A DNA stretch of 64,000 nucleotides. Origin: Tanypteryx hageni (taxonomy: Eukaryota; Arthropoda; Insecta; Odonata; Petaluridae). Under the pieces are notes generated by a model that was given only the letters and a program-made list of their open reading frames with translations, made no database searches and was not told the DNA's origin. The stretch spans positions 7,835,082 through 7,899,081 of the forward strand of contig CM054118.1 in assembly GCA_028673005.1 (NCBI GenBank), in the 5' to 3' direction. Positions within the stretch are counted from its first letter, which is position 1; the number at the start of each line of letters is the position of its first letter. The position numbers and the translations under genes are program-made. This document shows, in pieces, positions 46,011 through 57,399 of the stretch.

Positions 46011-46089
46011 TCTCCAACCTTTTTATAACTACCGGAAGAACATATTTAGTATATTTCAACGTCTTATTATTTTCCAACTTCTCTGGTGG

Positions 46090-46870
46090 CTTCCCTTTTC
46101 ATTTTCGTATTTTTGCCCATTTTTTCCATATCTATCACCTTTCTCTCTTTCTCTTTCCTTTTCCTTTCCCAACATTTTTATCTCTCCCTTTCATTATTTC
46201 TCTTTCAGTTTTGCACGATTTTCTCCTTCCAAATTTTCCATTTTCGTACTTTCTCTCTCCTTTCTCTTCCACCTTCACTTCCGCTTCATCAATATCTAAT
46301 TTTGCTCCAGATTTCTTCTACATCCTTCTCCGGTACTTTCTCCACGCTAACCTCTCTCTCTCTCCTCTTTCCTGTTATTTTCTTAATTTGTAATTCTGTT
46401 TCTCCCCAAGATCCTCTTCCTTCCATCCACCCTTTTCCTCCTCTTGCCGTAATTCCTCTGCATATAACTCAAGTAACAGGAAAGGGAGATGGGGAAGAAA
46501 GAGGGAGATTGAAGTCTTGAGAAAGTGAGCGAATTGAGAGCGAGGGTTATGCAGCGGGTTCACAGAATTAAAGCGGCGGAGGTCACGGTTTGGAGGGAAA
46601 GGGGGAGTTCAACGCGGTGGTTTTAAGGTAAAGAGGAAGAAAGAAAGATTAAGGAGGGAAGTTGGCTGCTTTTAGAGCGAAGAAGTTGAGGTATAGAGTG
46701 GAGATAGTGGCAGGGAGAGAGAGAGTTAGTAGGAATGAAGGACGTTAAGAGAAAGGGAAAAAGAGGATATGCGAGGTAGGAAAATAATTAGAAACCCAAG
46801 AAAGAAAGAGAGAAAAAGAGGAAGGTAAATAGAGGTGGAATTAAAGAACGAGCAATTAAGCGTATACTTG
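46090..46870. repeat. Back-to-back polypyrimidine and polypurine tracts
   Basis: The plus strand is CT-rich at 46090-46460, then switches to GA-rich at 46480-46870. The Ser/Leu/Phe-rich frame at 46086-46520 is an artefact of composition. Confidence 0.65.
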
Positions 46871-46879
46871 GAGAAAATG

Positions 46880-48240
46880 ATGAAGTTCGGATGAATATGC
46901 TGAGAAATCGAAGGATGGCGATGGACAAATTAAAATTTAAAAAACTGTAATTAAGTCCCTATAAACGTATATGTAATAGCATGGGTATTCAGGCTTTATG
47001 AGGGTACAGAACCGTTATATTTAAAACTTTTTTCGTATCCCTAACCAAGAAGTGGTATTTTGCGAATAAAATCATCAATCTCAATTTCTATAGGAACGCC
47101 ATCAAGTTCTTGCGGAATCCTAGGGTTGCACCTAACACAGTTGGAATACCCCTAGTTTAGAGAGTTTATCCGGAATAATTGAAACCCCCTTTTTACATCG
47201 GAAGACGTTATCACTACGATAAAATCGTGAAATTGACTGTAGGAAAGAGATTCATAAAGATTAGTTTTCCTAGAAAAAATTTGGCACCACAATAGGAAAT
47301 TAAAACAGAAAAGTGAGATTTTCTAAGGATGTTTTGGCGAACTGTGCCTCTTAGACAGTCCTAGCAAACTGCAAGCGCGATATATCAATCTAGGTGAAGT
47401 AAAAAGAGCACATAAGGAAAAATATTTAAAAACGAATTTAGACGAGTCGATTAATAAAACGAACAGAGTAAAAGGAAAATTCTGAAAAAAAGACAAATAC
47501 AGAGAAAATGGAGAGAATGGGAATGAAAATATTGTAAGATAAGTCACAAGAAATTATAGAAGGATAGACGAGAAAGTTGTGCAATGTTACATCATTAGTA
47601 AAAAAACTTCAAGGAAATAAAATTTTTGCGATTTGTGATTACGAAGTTTGCAATAATGATGTGCTTACAATAAGAGGTGTATGCTATATAATGATTTAAG
47701 AGAGAACTGAGTTACATTTCTCATAAAGGAGCATTATGTATCAACCGGTTTTGTATTATCGCATTTTTACTCTAGTCGTATAAAATAAAAGATGAAATTT
47801 TGCGGGAGTGAGCCATCAAAAGTACAAGACAAAATGGTGTAAAATGAACAAATAAGAAAGTAGATGGATAAGGTATTGTTTCGTTATTACGGGAGACGCG
47901 CAATTCGAAAAAAACGAGAAAAAACCGAGAAAGAGAATTATTGTAAGTCCAGTAAACTATTAAGTGAGATTAAAACAAAGCAAGACATGAATTTGAAGTC
48001 TTTCACTACTTTCGAGGGAAGAGAAAGAGAATGTATTGGGAAATACATTATGGAGGAGTAATCTAAGAGTGGAGAAATACTGAGAGAGAGGGAGATATGG
48101 AAGAAAATGCGGGAAACAAAGCATATGATGGCTCGCCGTAATGTGGAAAGGGATGTAAAGTCGCTAAAGCCCTTTTCGCTGCATTTCGTTAAAGAGTAAG
48201 GCTGCGGCTATCCGGTTTCTCCCTGTGCTCGAATGAGTGA
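46880..48240. other. AT-rich DNA, no gene seen
   Basis: Short frames at 47323-47547 and 47864-48061 have no recognisable domain. The stretch 47890-48120 is purine-rich. Confidence 0.4.
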
Positions 48241-48244
48241 GCGG

Positions 48245-48710
48245 CATTTGTCCTCCTTTCCCTTTCATCCTCCCTCTCTTCCCCTTTCTCTCTCAACCCC
48301 CCTTTCCCTCCCTCCCCCCCTCTCTTAACCCCCCTTTCCCTCCCTCCGTCCTCCCCTCTCCCTCAACCCCGTTTCCCTCCCTCCCCTCTCTCTCTCAACC
48401 ACCCTTTCCCTCCCTCCCCTCTCTCTCTCTCAACCCCCCCTTTCTATCTTAACCCCACTTTCCCTCCCTCCCTCCCCCTTTCTCTCTCAACCCCCCATTC
48501 CCTCTCTCTCTCAACCGCCCTTTCCCTCCCTCCCGCCCCTCTATCAATCAACCGCCCTTTCCCTCCCTCACTCCCCTCTATCTCTCAATCGCCCTTTCCC
48601 TCCCTCCCTCCTCTCTCTCAACCCCCCTTTCCCTCCCTCCCCCCTCTCTCTCTCTCTCTCTTAACCCCCCTTTCCCTCCCTCTCACTTAATCCTCCCTAC
48701 CTCAACTCGC
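48245..48710. repeat. Polypyrimidine minisatellite
   Basis: Imperfect units of roughly 35-45 bp built from TTTCCCTCCCTCC, a (CT)n run and CAACCCCCC or TTAACCCCCC. About a dozen units are visible. Confidence 0.9.
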
Positions 48711-48829
48711 CTTTTGTCAGAAACCTCGCGTCCGTAAGTTGACCGTAGAGAGGGACCAACACCTTCACTCTCATTCCTGCAATAAAAAGGAAAAATGGCC
48801 GGCCGTTCCACAATGGAATAGCGCAGGGT

Positions 48830-49350
48830 AGAAGGAGGGAGTGAGAGGGAGGGTTATAAAGAGGACTGAGGGAGAGAGAAAGAGTTAGAGGAATGTGAAG
48901 ATAGGAAAAGAAAGGTTGTATATGAAAATGGAGATGTATACGAATAAAGATGTGGTGGTAAAGTTAGAGAGAATGAGGGAGGCAATGATAGCAGCAGAGG
49001 AGCCGAGTGGTAGACGAGGAAAGTACGGGGAGGAAGGAAGAAATAGGGAATGTGAGAGAAAGTAATGGAGATAGAGAGGAAGTACAAGGAAGGGAGGGAG
49101 GGAGGAGAAAGAGAGAATGGACGAGAGGAAAATAAAGAGATATAAGAAAGGGCATAGAGTGGATAAACGGGAGAAAGGAAGAGAGAGGAAATTCGAGGGA
49201 AAAAATAGAAGTAGATAGAGAGGGTAATATAAATAGATAGGGGAGAGGAGAATGACAGAGGGATAGAACAAAGTAAGAGATAGGGAGAAAATAGAGAGAT
49301 AATAAAAGAGATTTGAAGAGAGACAGAAAGAAAGAGAGGGGAATAAAAGA
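48830..49350. repeat. Polypurine low-complexity tract
   Basis: The plus strand is GA-rich throughout, opposite in sense to the minisatellite just upstream. Minus frames of 167 and 180 codons are Ser/Leu/Phe-rich composition artefacts. Confidence 0.75.
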
Positions 49351-49734
49351 CTAACATAAAACAGAAAAAAGATAACAGTCAGATACAGAGGGAAGGGAAA
49401 CGACGACAGACGCGAAAATTTCATCAAACGGGCAAAATATTAGCCGAGCGAAAAGGAAATAAGCAACTAATGGAAACGAGGAAGGAAAGCGGGAAGAAGT
49501 AAAAATGAGCATAATAAAAGGAGAGGCTAAAATAGGCGTTTCACGCTCGCGCGCACATACACGCATGAACGCACACAGACTCGCACTTATACGCACTCTC
49601 ACACACATGGGGAATGGATATAGCGCTGTATGGGCGTTTGGCCGCTGTCATCATTGCGAGTACCTTTCTGCGAATGCGTTTCTCCCTCTCTCCATATAAC
49701 CGGGACGGATACGGGTGCAAAGTGATTCTCTTTC

Positions 49735-49945
49735 CCCTCTCTCATTCCTTCCCCCCCACTCTCCCTTCCCCGCTCCCTCCCCCCCAAATCTCCCTTCCCC
49801 GCTCCCTCACTCCCCCATGCCCGCTCCCCCCTCCCCACTCCCTCTTCCCCCCAACTCTCCCTTCCCCGCTCCCCCCCGAACTCTTCCCCCCAGCTCTCCC
49901 TTCCCCGCTCCCCTCCGCTATTTTCCCCCGTTCCCCCTCCCCAAA
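49735..49945. repeat. C-rich polypyrimidine repeat
   Basis: Irregular repeats of CTCTCCCTTCCCCGCTCCC with long C runs. It is flanked upstream by a GC-richer segment that includes a (CA)n-like run near 49550-49610. Confidence 0.85.
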
Positions 49946-49969
49946 TATCCCATCATCCAGTTATAGGTA

Positions 49970-50702
49970 TTTTATTTTAAAAATAATTTTAAACAAAGCA
50001 TTTTCCATGGCATAAATCAAAACGAACTAAGGTACCATAATTTTCCAACATATTTATGAATTATTAGAAGATTTTTTAAAAAGCATCAGTTTATAATGAT
50101 TGAGGTAAGACTAACTATAGATATTACAATTGACACTAATATATAACGAAAAACTAAAGAAAAATAAAAAGGCTTTTTAATGATCATATGCATGGAATTA
50201 ACGGCATCTTTGCCACTCCGGGATTACGTGCGGCATATTTTTACATTTACGAATGAATTTAAGCCTGGAGCCGGCTTTAATTTGGTGTTTTTCTAAATCC
50301 GCTAATGCATTCGGTTTGTCCGCCTATATGATACGCTAACTCCTCTTAAAAGAAAGCTTCGTTTTCTCGCCTATTGATTCAGCATTCTGTCTCGTTGTGT
50401 ACGTTTCTCGGTTTATCCGTTCTGTCTAAAAAACGCAATAGCCTCTCTGCTTCAGAATCTCTTCCCTTACTAGTCAAAAATAACTGTACCTGTATTGAGG
50501 CAATTTGTGTTGTATTTATCTTCGACAAAGAATAGTAAATTTTCTTATTATTTGTTTTTTTGTTTCGGAGAGAACAATATTTGATCTGGGATTTTTTATG
50601 GGAATGAAGTATAAATTTAGCTCGGATTGAAAGATATGTCTGGCGCGTGGATAAAAATTCTATCAGGAAATCCTAATACTTTTTCTGCGGGTATTATGAT
50701 GA
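49970..50702. other. AT-rich DNA, no gene seen
   Basis: If the hAT transposase fragment downstream was once complete, its missing C-terminal half should lie here on the minus strand, but I see no trace of it. Confidence 0.4.
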
Positions 50703-51424
50703 TATAAAAGCTGAAAAAATGTCTTCACCTCTTGTTCGTCCCTTTAATGGAAGAATTTTAAGAAATTCTTCCTTTCCTGAAAAATCATCACAACCATAGC
50801 CAATTGAGAAGTGTCTGATATGTCTGTTGACTCATCCAGTTGTAACGAGAAGAAAATACATTTTTTTAAATCATTTGCCAACTCTTTCTCCATATTGGTT
50901 GCAATAACTTCAATTCTTCTTGTAACTGTCCTTGCTGATAACTGAATCTTGTTGATTGCTGAGGAAATTTCATTTTTATTTTTAAAATCTTCGAAAAGTG
51001 AATCAGCAATTGCTAACATGGCTTCTTTTACAATCTCGCCATCTTCAAAAGGCTTTTTCCTCTTGGCCAACAAATGCAAAATTTTAAGTGATGCAATCGT
51101 CGCTCTTTTTGATTGCTGCACTGGTATGGTAAAAATGCTCTGCTGTTTAGTTAAAATGGATTTCATATCAGAAATTTTCTTTTTCCTGATCTCAGAGTTT
51201 AACGGATAACTAGTATTAAAATTTCCGTGGACCGTATTAAAATGTCTTTCAACATTACTTTTCTTTGAAATTGCGACACAAGCATTGCACAATAAACAAA
51301 CCCACTTTCCTTTCATATTAATAAAACAAAATTGTTCTTTCCAATCTACATTGAAGTAATATGTCCTTTGCCTCTTATTACTCATAATGGGGATGAAATT
51401 TTCTACAAATGAATTAATAAACAC
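50703..51424 (-). pseudogene. hAT transposase 5' fragment with BED zinc finger
   Basis: The minus frame from 51424 (Met14 at 51385 is the more natural start) encodes the N-terminal part of a hAT-type transposase related to GTF2IRD2/ZBED-like proteins. A BED-type zinc finger is intact: C43, C46, H61 and H66 in WVCLLCNAC...ERHFNTVH. An all-helical region follows with KKPFEDGEIVKEAM and IQLSARTVTRRIE. The first catalytic region is LQLDESTDISDTSQL, with D197 the likely catalytic Asp. Near 50790 the frame shifts: the next phase reads EEFLKILPLKGRTRGEDIF down to a stop near 50703, the expected continuation. The remaining roughly 300 residues, including the other catalytic residues and the dimerisation domain, are absent. 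It is a truncated, frameshifted copy. Confidence 0.88.
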
Positions 51425-51575
51425 AACACATTGAATATGGGTAAATATCAGAAATATTGTGAACTGTTGGTCAATTTAAATTGATTTATGTTTAATCATT
51501 GAGGAGGGAAATGAGCTATCACTGGCTGATATTGTAAGAGGCGAAGAAAAATCTCCCTAACCATATACTTTGTAT

Positions 51576-51745
51576 ACTAAGCGAAGAACGGAACTCCGAA
51601 ACCAACGACTCACAACAATAACTCGAGCCAGGTTATGCTACAAGACGGAGGACAGAACTCCGAAACCAACGACTCACAACAATAACTCGAGCCAAGTTAT
51701 GCTGCAAGACAGAGGACAGAACTCCTAAACCAATGACTTTTGACA
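51576..51745. repeat. 64-bp tandem repeat, about 2.5 copies
   Basis: Units start GAACTCCGAAACCAACGACT at 51591, again at 51655 and, with CCTAAACC, at 51719, an exact 64 bp spacing. Each contains AACTCGAGCCA(A/G)GTTATGCT. Copies differ at only a few positions. The function is unknown. Confidence 0.93.
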
Positions 51746-52365
51746 AGAACTTGGGAGTTTCACGCGACATAGGGAAATAGTTTTTCCGTATCGAGCGCTT
51801 ACCTCCAAATAGCCTGAACCGGCTAACGGAGCTATAGTACACGACGGGTTGAGAACAAGGATCTCAGTTAGCCTTGCACCCGTAATAGCGATTGAAGGCG
51901 ACAGGACACCTTCACCTAGCATAAACTAGGGGCGGATAATTCCCTATCTTTTCGTACAGTTTGTACGAGAACGTTTGTATGAATTGTCAGCACAGGCACG
52001 GTAATCACACAAACACGATAGCGGCTTCTCCTACTCTCGGCGAGTAATGTGAAGGATGTATTTATACTAGAGCAGTGAAGGGAGAAGGGAAAGGGACGTG
52101 GATAAACAAGAGAGGGGTAACGGAGGATCATTATGAAAAGAACTCTGTTAATGACAACAATGTCTTTATCCAACAATGTATGTCCTCATTCTGATCACTT
52201 ATAAGTCCTGACCTTGACGATGTTATTTTGTAACAGACATACGATTCGACTTGGTGTGATGTAAGATTAAGATGTTGGTTACAAAGTTCTATTCTTCATC
52301 TTGTTCCGCAACTAATTGGTCTTCTGAGAGTTTTCCGTAAATGTTTAACATGAGTTCTCTTTTTG
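51746..52365. other. Unassigned DNA downstream of the tandem repeat
   Basis: A GC-moderate stretch with ACCTAGCATAAACTAGG hairpin-like text near 51914. No gene was recognised. Confidence 0.35.
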
Positions 52366-52434
52366 GCTGGCGGGCGACACTCAAATGTCTCGCGGGCGCC
52401 ATGACGCCCGCGGTCGCCGCGTTTCCTACCTCTG
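52366..52434. mobile_element. hAT-like right end (fragment)
   Basis: GGCTGGCGGGCGACACTC leads to GCGGTCGCCGCGTTTCCTAC and CTCTG, so the other strand starts CAGAGGTAGGAAACGCGGCG, a hAT-style terminus. It lies about 1 kb upstream (in transcription sense) of the hAT transposase fragment at 50703-51424 and could be that element's 5' end. I found no matching left end. Confidence 0.5.
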
Positions 52435-52499
52435 CGTTAAGGTATTTTATTGCCGTGAGTGCGGTGAAAAATAAAATTAAAGGAGCGCGCAATATATTT

Positions 52500-53400
52500 G
52501 TCATTGCTTACTATTAATACTACAATTAGATAGACTCCACCATTTTCCTCTTTCTCTTACCTATACGGATATAACGGACGCTTGGATGAAAAATTAAGAA
52601 AGGTATGTTCGCTAATATTATTACCGACAGGCAGTAGATGCGTGAGTTATATTATTTATTCATCAATACATATATAATTTGAATCCATAATGCGCATGAA
52701 GATAAATTAGAATATCCATTGAATATGCCGCAAACGCTTGAATGACAAATTAATTTAAACAAACGCGGTATTATGTCAACAATAACAAGTGTTCTGCCAT
52801 CGTTGTGAACCTTGGTTACGACACATTCACTGTTAAATGCAGATAACTACCTTCGGTAATAGCTTATCTATTTAATATTTCTATATCAAGGATTAATATT
52901 CCTATAAGAGATGAGGTTCCATAAGAAAAACATTTCAGCCAAGATTTTTCAGGATTCTGTTTTAAAATGTTGCAAATACGAAGAAAAACTTACAAAATAT
53001 AATACAATTATTGAGAAAACGAGAGAAAATTTCGTTCCTGGGAAAGCAGAGAAAAAAACCCTTTTAGAAAACGTATTAAAAATTTTAGTGCATGCAAATT
53101 TATGATACATTTTTCTTTTTCAATATAAGTGTCCGTACCAGAACTCTGGTTTAAAAATAAAATGCTTCTATGGCATTTTATATTTATAATTGTAGTTTTT
53201 CCTAATTGACAGCACGCCGTTAAAACATTTCGAGGGATTTAATTAGTTAGACTTACAATCGTGTCACTCACGTTGCAGAACAACAATGATTACAATTCGA
53301 GAAAGTGCAAGTGCGTGGAGAGTATGGATAACGGAAATGAGCTAGAATACGACCGAGTGGAGAAGTCGAAGCAGAGAAAGAGGGACAGAGATTAGTTCCG
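52500..53400. other. AT-rich DNA, no gene seen
   Basis: The 64-codon frame at 52911-53105 has no recognisable domain. Confidence 0.4.
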
Positions 53401-54605
53401 AAAGACAAGCGCTTTCCGTTTCAGGTCGATCGCCTTTCCGTTGATCTTCGGCAAAAATGAAAACGTTTTCAGGCAATGAACGAAACCAATTCACTGGTCC
53501 ATCACGAATCTTCTTTTCGGTCTTTGATGTTTCTTGGGATCCATTCAACGACACTGGACGTCCAACGCCGATCATTTCTTCCAGCAATGTGACCCGCCCG
53601 CTGCCACTTAAGCGCCTTTACTCTTTTAACTGCGTCAAATAGTCCCATCTTCTTTCTTACCCAGTCTTTCCTTTTGCGGTCTCTTCGGGTGATCCCAATC
53701 AAACGTCTTTCCATGCTCCTCTGCGTTGCTTGCAGGAGCTGGAATATCATGGCGTTCATGGTCCATGTTTCGCGTCCATAGGTGAAAACAGGCAGAACAC
53801 ATTGGTCATACAATCTCCTTTTTAGATAGACTCGGATCCTTGATTTAAAGCTACTTGTATCCCTGCCAAAAGCATTCCATGCCATCTTCATTCTCCGGTT
53901 GATTTCTCCAAGAAGGGATTCGTCGGTAGTGATGAGTTGACCCAAGTAAACGTAATTTGTTACTTCTTAGAGTTCTGCTCCATCGATCGATATCTTCTCT
54001 GGATTTGTGAAGGAGTTGAACATGACCTTTGTTTTATTTAGATTCATTCTAAGCCCAGCTGCTTGGCTTGTCTGCTCCAGCTCCTCGGTTCTTCTACGGA
54101 GCTCTTCTGGGCTTCCTGCGAACAGCATCAGCAAGTGACTCAGATATTCTCCGTTTACCTTTATACCCTTTCCTTCTCAGTCTAGCGTTTGAATACTTGC
54201 CCTAAAGCTGCTGTGAATTATTTAGAAAACATGGAATCTCTTTTCCTTACTCTTTTTTCGGTCTTAAAGGCGCTTGTTTCTTCATGCAGCTGGGCAGACA
54301 ATGTCGCGTTTTATAGATATTCTTGATTAAAGCAATGTACGTTTCTTCTACCCCTTGTTTCTTCATTGCATTTAGCACCGACGAAGATCGAATAGAGTCG
54401 AATACTTTCTCGTAGTCGCATGAAGCACATAAAGAGGGGCAACTCATACTAATTAGTCCGACTAATTATCTCTCTGACAACTTGAATGTGGTCCATCGTA
54501 TTATATACACTGCGAAATCCAGCTTGTTCTCTGGATTGGGCGAAATCGAGATGATTTTAAAGGCGCGTAGTAAGAATCTTTGTGAATATTTTATAGACTG
54601 CTGGG
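53400..54605 (-). pseudogene. RTE-like non-LTR retrotransposon reverse-transcriptase pseudogene
   Basis: Minus-strand pieces in order, from 54600 downward: KIFTKILTTRL and HLDFAQSREQAGFRS (about 54595-54500); DYEKVFDSI, box A of the polymerase, with QGVEETYIALIKNIY (54447-54247); LFAGSPEEL just after box C near 54130; RMNLNKTKVM and YVYLGQLITTDESLLGEINRRM (about 54060-53900); then YGRETWTM and RWTSSVVEWIPRN (to about 53502). A frameshift near 53520 is followed by degraded 3' text. The box C region appears to have lost a few bases, so the two catalytic Asp residues are destroyed there. Several stops are also present. The text stops at 54605, exactly where the 54609-55702 inverted-repeat element begins. 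Confidence 0.88.
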
Positions 54606-54608
54606 AGG

Positions 54609-55702
54609 AATTGTCGTTGCTGCCATCATTATTTCGTTTCACTTCGTTATTAAGTGAACCTCATTTTCACAGAGGATTCGTACGTAATTGCAATATAAAT
54701 CAATCTCCGAACTGCGTGTTACTGCTCGGTGACACATGCAGATTTCTGACTGACTTCGCAAAAGTTTTTGTGGGTACCACTAGATAGTTTAATTTTTCGT
54801 GAACACGCAACATTTGGAAAATGACGGGAAATGGATTATCTACGACGAATAAATAATGTAAATACGTCTATTTTCTTTACGTATACACAACGTTTGTAAG
54901 CGAAAAGAAATGGGTAATTGACGAAGAAGATATTATGGGAACATACAGATTATATTAAAACTATATGAGTAAGATATGTTTTATGTAAAAGTCGATTGTA
55001 TTATTAATTACAATTGATAAGGAAATTAATCGGTGAATCAATAATTCGATATTTCATAGGCATCACTACTGGCATTTCATTTTGTAGACATTATACTAAG
55101 CCATTAATAGTTTCTTTTTTGACATTATATCCATAATATCCTTATTCTGTCCTATTTGTTGGTCCTTATGTTGGTCCGTCTGCCGGTACGCTCTATATAA
55201 ATCGCCATAAGTGAAAACTAAAAAATCTCTTGTTTCACTAGCAGGCTTTTATTCTATTGCAAAATTGAATTAGTAGTAATTGACCAGCTATCTTCGGACA
55301 GGGACTATTTTAAAGAAGACTAAACAGAATCTTATTCTTATCTTCGATGTTTGATTTAAGTTCGAAATCGCTCAAGTTACGCTTTTAAATAATTTTTATT
55401 GGAAAATTTTAGTTTTTTTAACGATTTGTTGCCTTGCCGAACTTATCTATTTATAGTTGTAGCTTAGTAAAATATTTTTTCGCTAACCTTCTTTAATATT
55501 AAATTAAAATATAAACTAATTGAGCTTCCGATATGATAAGTGTAAAAGAGTGAATTTTTAAAGATTATCCAAGACACGTATTTTAATGCAAAACAAAGTT
55601 CGGAGATCGATTTATCCTGCAATCACTTATGACTCGTCTATGAAAATGAGGTTCACTTAATAACGAAGTGAAACGAAATAATGATGGCTGCAACAACAAT
55701 TT
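54609..55702. mobile_element. 1.1-kb non-autonomous element with about 100-bp terminal inverted repeats
   Basis: The left end (54609-54718) and right end (55600-55702) are reverse complements. They share AATTGTnGTTGCnGCCATCA, then a long identical block with TTCGTTTCACTTCGTTATTA and AGTGAACCTCATTTTCA, then a more diverged part to TCTCCGAACT. No transposase frame lies between them. No clear target duplication was found. It abuts the reverse-transcriptase pseudogene at 54605, so it probably inserted into that copy or the pseudogene was truncated at this point. Confidence 0.85.
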
Positions 55703-56500
55703 AACTGAATGATTTATAAAAAAGATATACCGCATTTCAATCTCATACATTCCGTCAGCCAAGACGACTTCTTACGTCGGTGTTTAACGTGGAATATACG
55801 GAAAATGCTATCAAGTAGTAATTGAAGAAGAAACTGCAAAAGTATTTTTTTAATTTTTTATGCGCATTTATCTCGACTGTTTTTTAGAGTTGGGCTTTGT
55901 CACTTATGCTATTTCTGTTACGCAACAAATACTATCAAACCGGGGAATTTGATTAATCCAATGAAATAGCTGATTTGAAATTCGTAAGTCCACTCGCACT
56001 TCAGCTATTAGAACTAATTACGCAGCAAGTTAGCTTCAGCCCTGCTCACGCTATCATCATGATGCAATAATGACTGTTAAATAACAATGGCGAATTATAA
56101 TAGTACGGTCAAACGATCACCCAAGACGTGGAATAATCTTTGTTAACTCCGGTCGATACGCAAGAATAGGTCGTATTCTATACAATAATAAACTATGAAG
56201 AATGAGGTGTCGTCACGATAGGAATAGGTCACCGATTGACATAACATTCACGTAGATATGAAGTTAAAATTCAGCCTGCCGCAAAAGCGGCTCCGCTCAA
56301 ATTGTTGGAATACTTTTGGAAATGACTGTACATCATAAGGGGTTTCGGCCCATAAAACACCACGCTGGACCAGAACGGGTTGGTGAGTTGCTCTTTCACT
56401 TTGGCGTGAGATATTGCACATGTACACCACTGTACTTTGGCCTTGAGCGTTCGTTTTCACCCTTCCGCCAACTTTGAGCCAGTGAACCGAGGCAGTTGGA

Positions 56501-56502
<2 letters not shown>
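55703..56502. other. AT-rich DNA, no gene seen
   Basis: I looked for a continuation of the interrupted reverse transcriptase here on the minus strand and found none. Confidence 0.4.
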
Positions 56503-56568
<66 letters not shown>

Positions 56569-56795
56569 ATGTCAACAAGGTGTTGGGATCTCTGTAGCTG
56601 AAGAAGGAGTAGTTCCGAAAGCTTTACGTTTGTGATGTTTCTGTGTTTTTGTGTTATTTTACGTGTGTCGCTTCGACATCCCCGGGGCCTCGCCAACCTG
56701 AAGTCGTCTGATTGGTGAGTGCTCACTGGGTTTCCTCATCCCAACACCTTGTTGACATCCATATATTCATTTTACCTTTCCTTTTCCGTAAGTTG

Positions 56796-56845
<50 letters not shown>
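56503..56845 (+). mobile_element. (TA)n-linked Penelope-like tail repeat, copy 2, bounded by two (TA)n arrays
   Basis: (TA)n at 56503-56566 and at 56797-56845 enclose the repeat. Its interior matches the reverse complement of 21725-21932. A perfect 27 bp inverted repeat, containing GGATGTCAACAAGGTGTTGG, brackets it at 56563-56589 and 56738-56764. A hammerhead-like core lies at 56593-56629. The layout (TA)n - hairpin arm - ribozyme - unique part - hairpin arm - (TA)n is complete only in this copy. Confidence 0.75.
56593..56629 (+). ncRNA. Hammerhead-ribozyme-like motif in the (TA)n-linked repeat, copy 2
   Basis: Helix I strand UGUAG (56593-56597), CUGAAGA (56598-56604), helix II region AGGAGUAGUUCC, GAAA (56617-56620), helix III AGCU, U at the cleavage position (56624), then UACG (56625-56628). 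Copy 1 at 21893-21929 has CUACG here. The UGUAG of this copy would pair perfectly with the CUACG of copy 1, so each copy retains one undamaged helix I strand. That complementarity supports a once-functional ribozyme fold. In this copy the loss of one C weakens helix I. Confidence 0.5.
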
Positions 56846-56849
<4 letters not shown>

Positions 56850-57399
56850 GTGTGCGGACGAAAATCGATAAAATAATATTGAAGAACGAGCTAAATTAAA
56901 TCACGAGGAAATGGAACGACATTATTAAATCGGAAGAATTATGGAAGTTATTAAAACTCACGGTGAAAACAAGAATAAAGCTCGTGGAGAAGATTAAACG
57001 TGAATTTCACCAAAAGGAAATGGGGAATAAAAAAGCAATAGGCGACAAGAAGACGAAGATACAATATAATATAAAGTAATAGTTAAGGGAAAGTAAAAGA
57101 TGACATCGAAAAGTATATATTTAAAAAATCCGAAACGTCCCTATCAGATAAAGAAATATGATCTAGCGAATTGACTGGAAAATAATGCGGAACGAAACAA
57201 GAGACAATAAGAAAGCGAACGGTTTAAAAAGCAGGTTAGTGACAGGGCGAGAGGTTTCAGAGGAAAGAAGATGAAGTAAGGATAGGGAGTTGAAAAGAAG
57301 GAATGAAAGTGAACCGACGACAAATGAGATAAGACGGAGGGACGAAGAAGAGGATCAAAAAGAGAAGAACGTGAGAAATGAGGCGGTAGAAAAGAAGCC
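56846..57399. other. AT-rich DNA becoming purine-rich
   Basis: No gene was recognised. Confidence 0.4.

Noticed and set aside
48854..49427. 167- and 180-codon minus-strand ORFs resembling hydrophobic membrane proteins
   Set aside because: They are reads of a GA-rich tract as CT-rich codons (Ser, Leu, Phe), so the apparent hydrophobicity is a composition effect.
54609..55702. Continuation of the RTE-like retrotransposon through the TIR element
   Set aside because: No reverse-transcriptase motif is visible on either strand between or beyond the TIRs.
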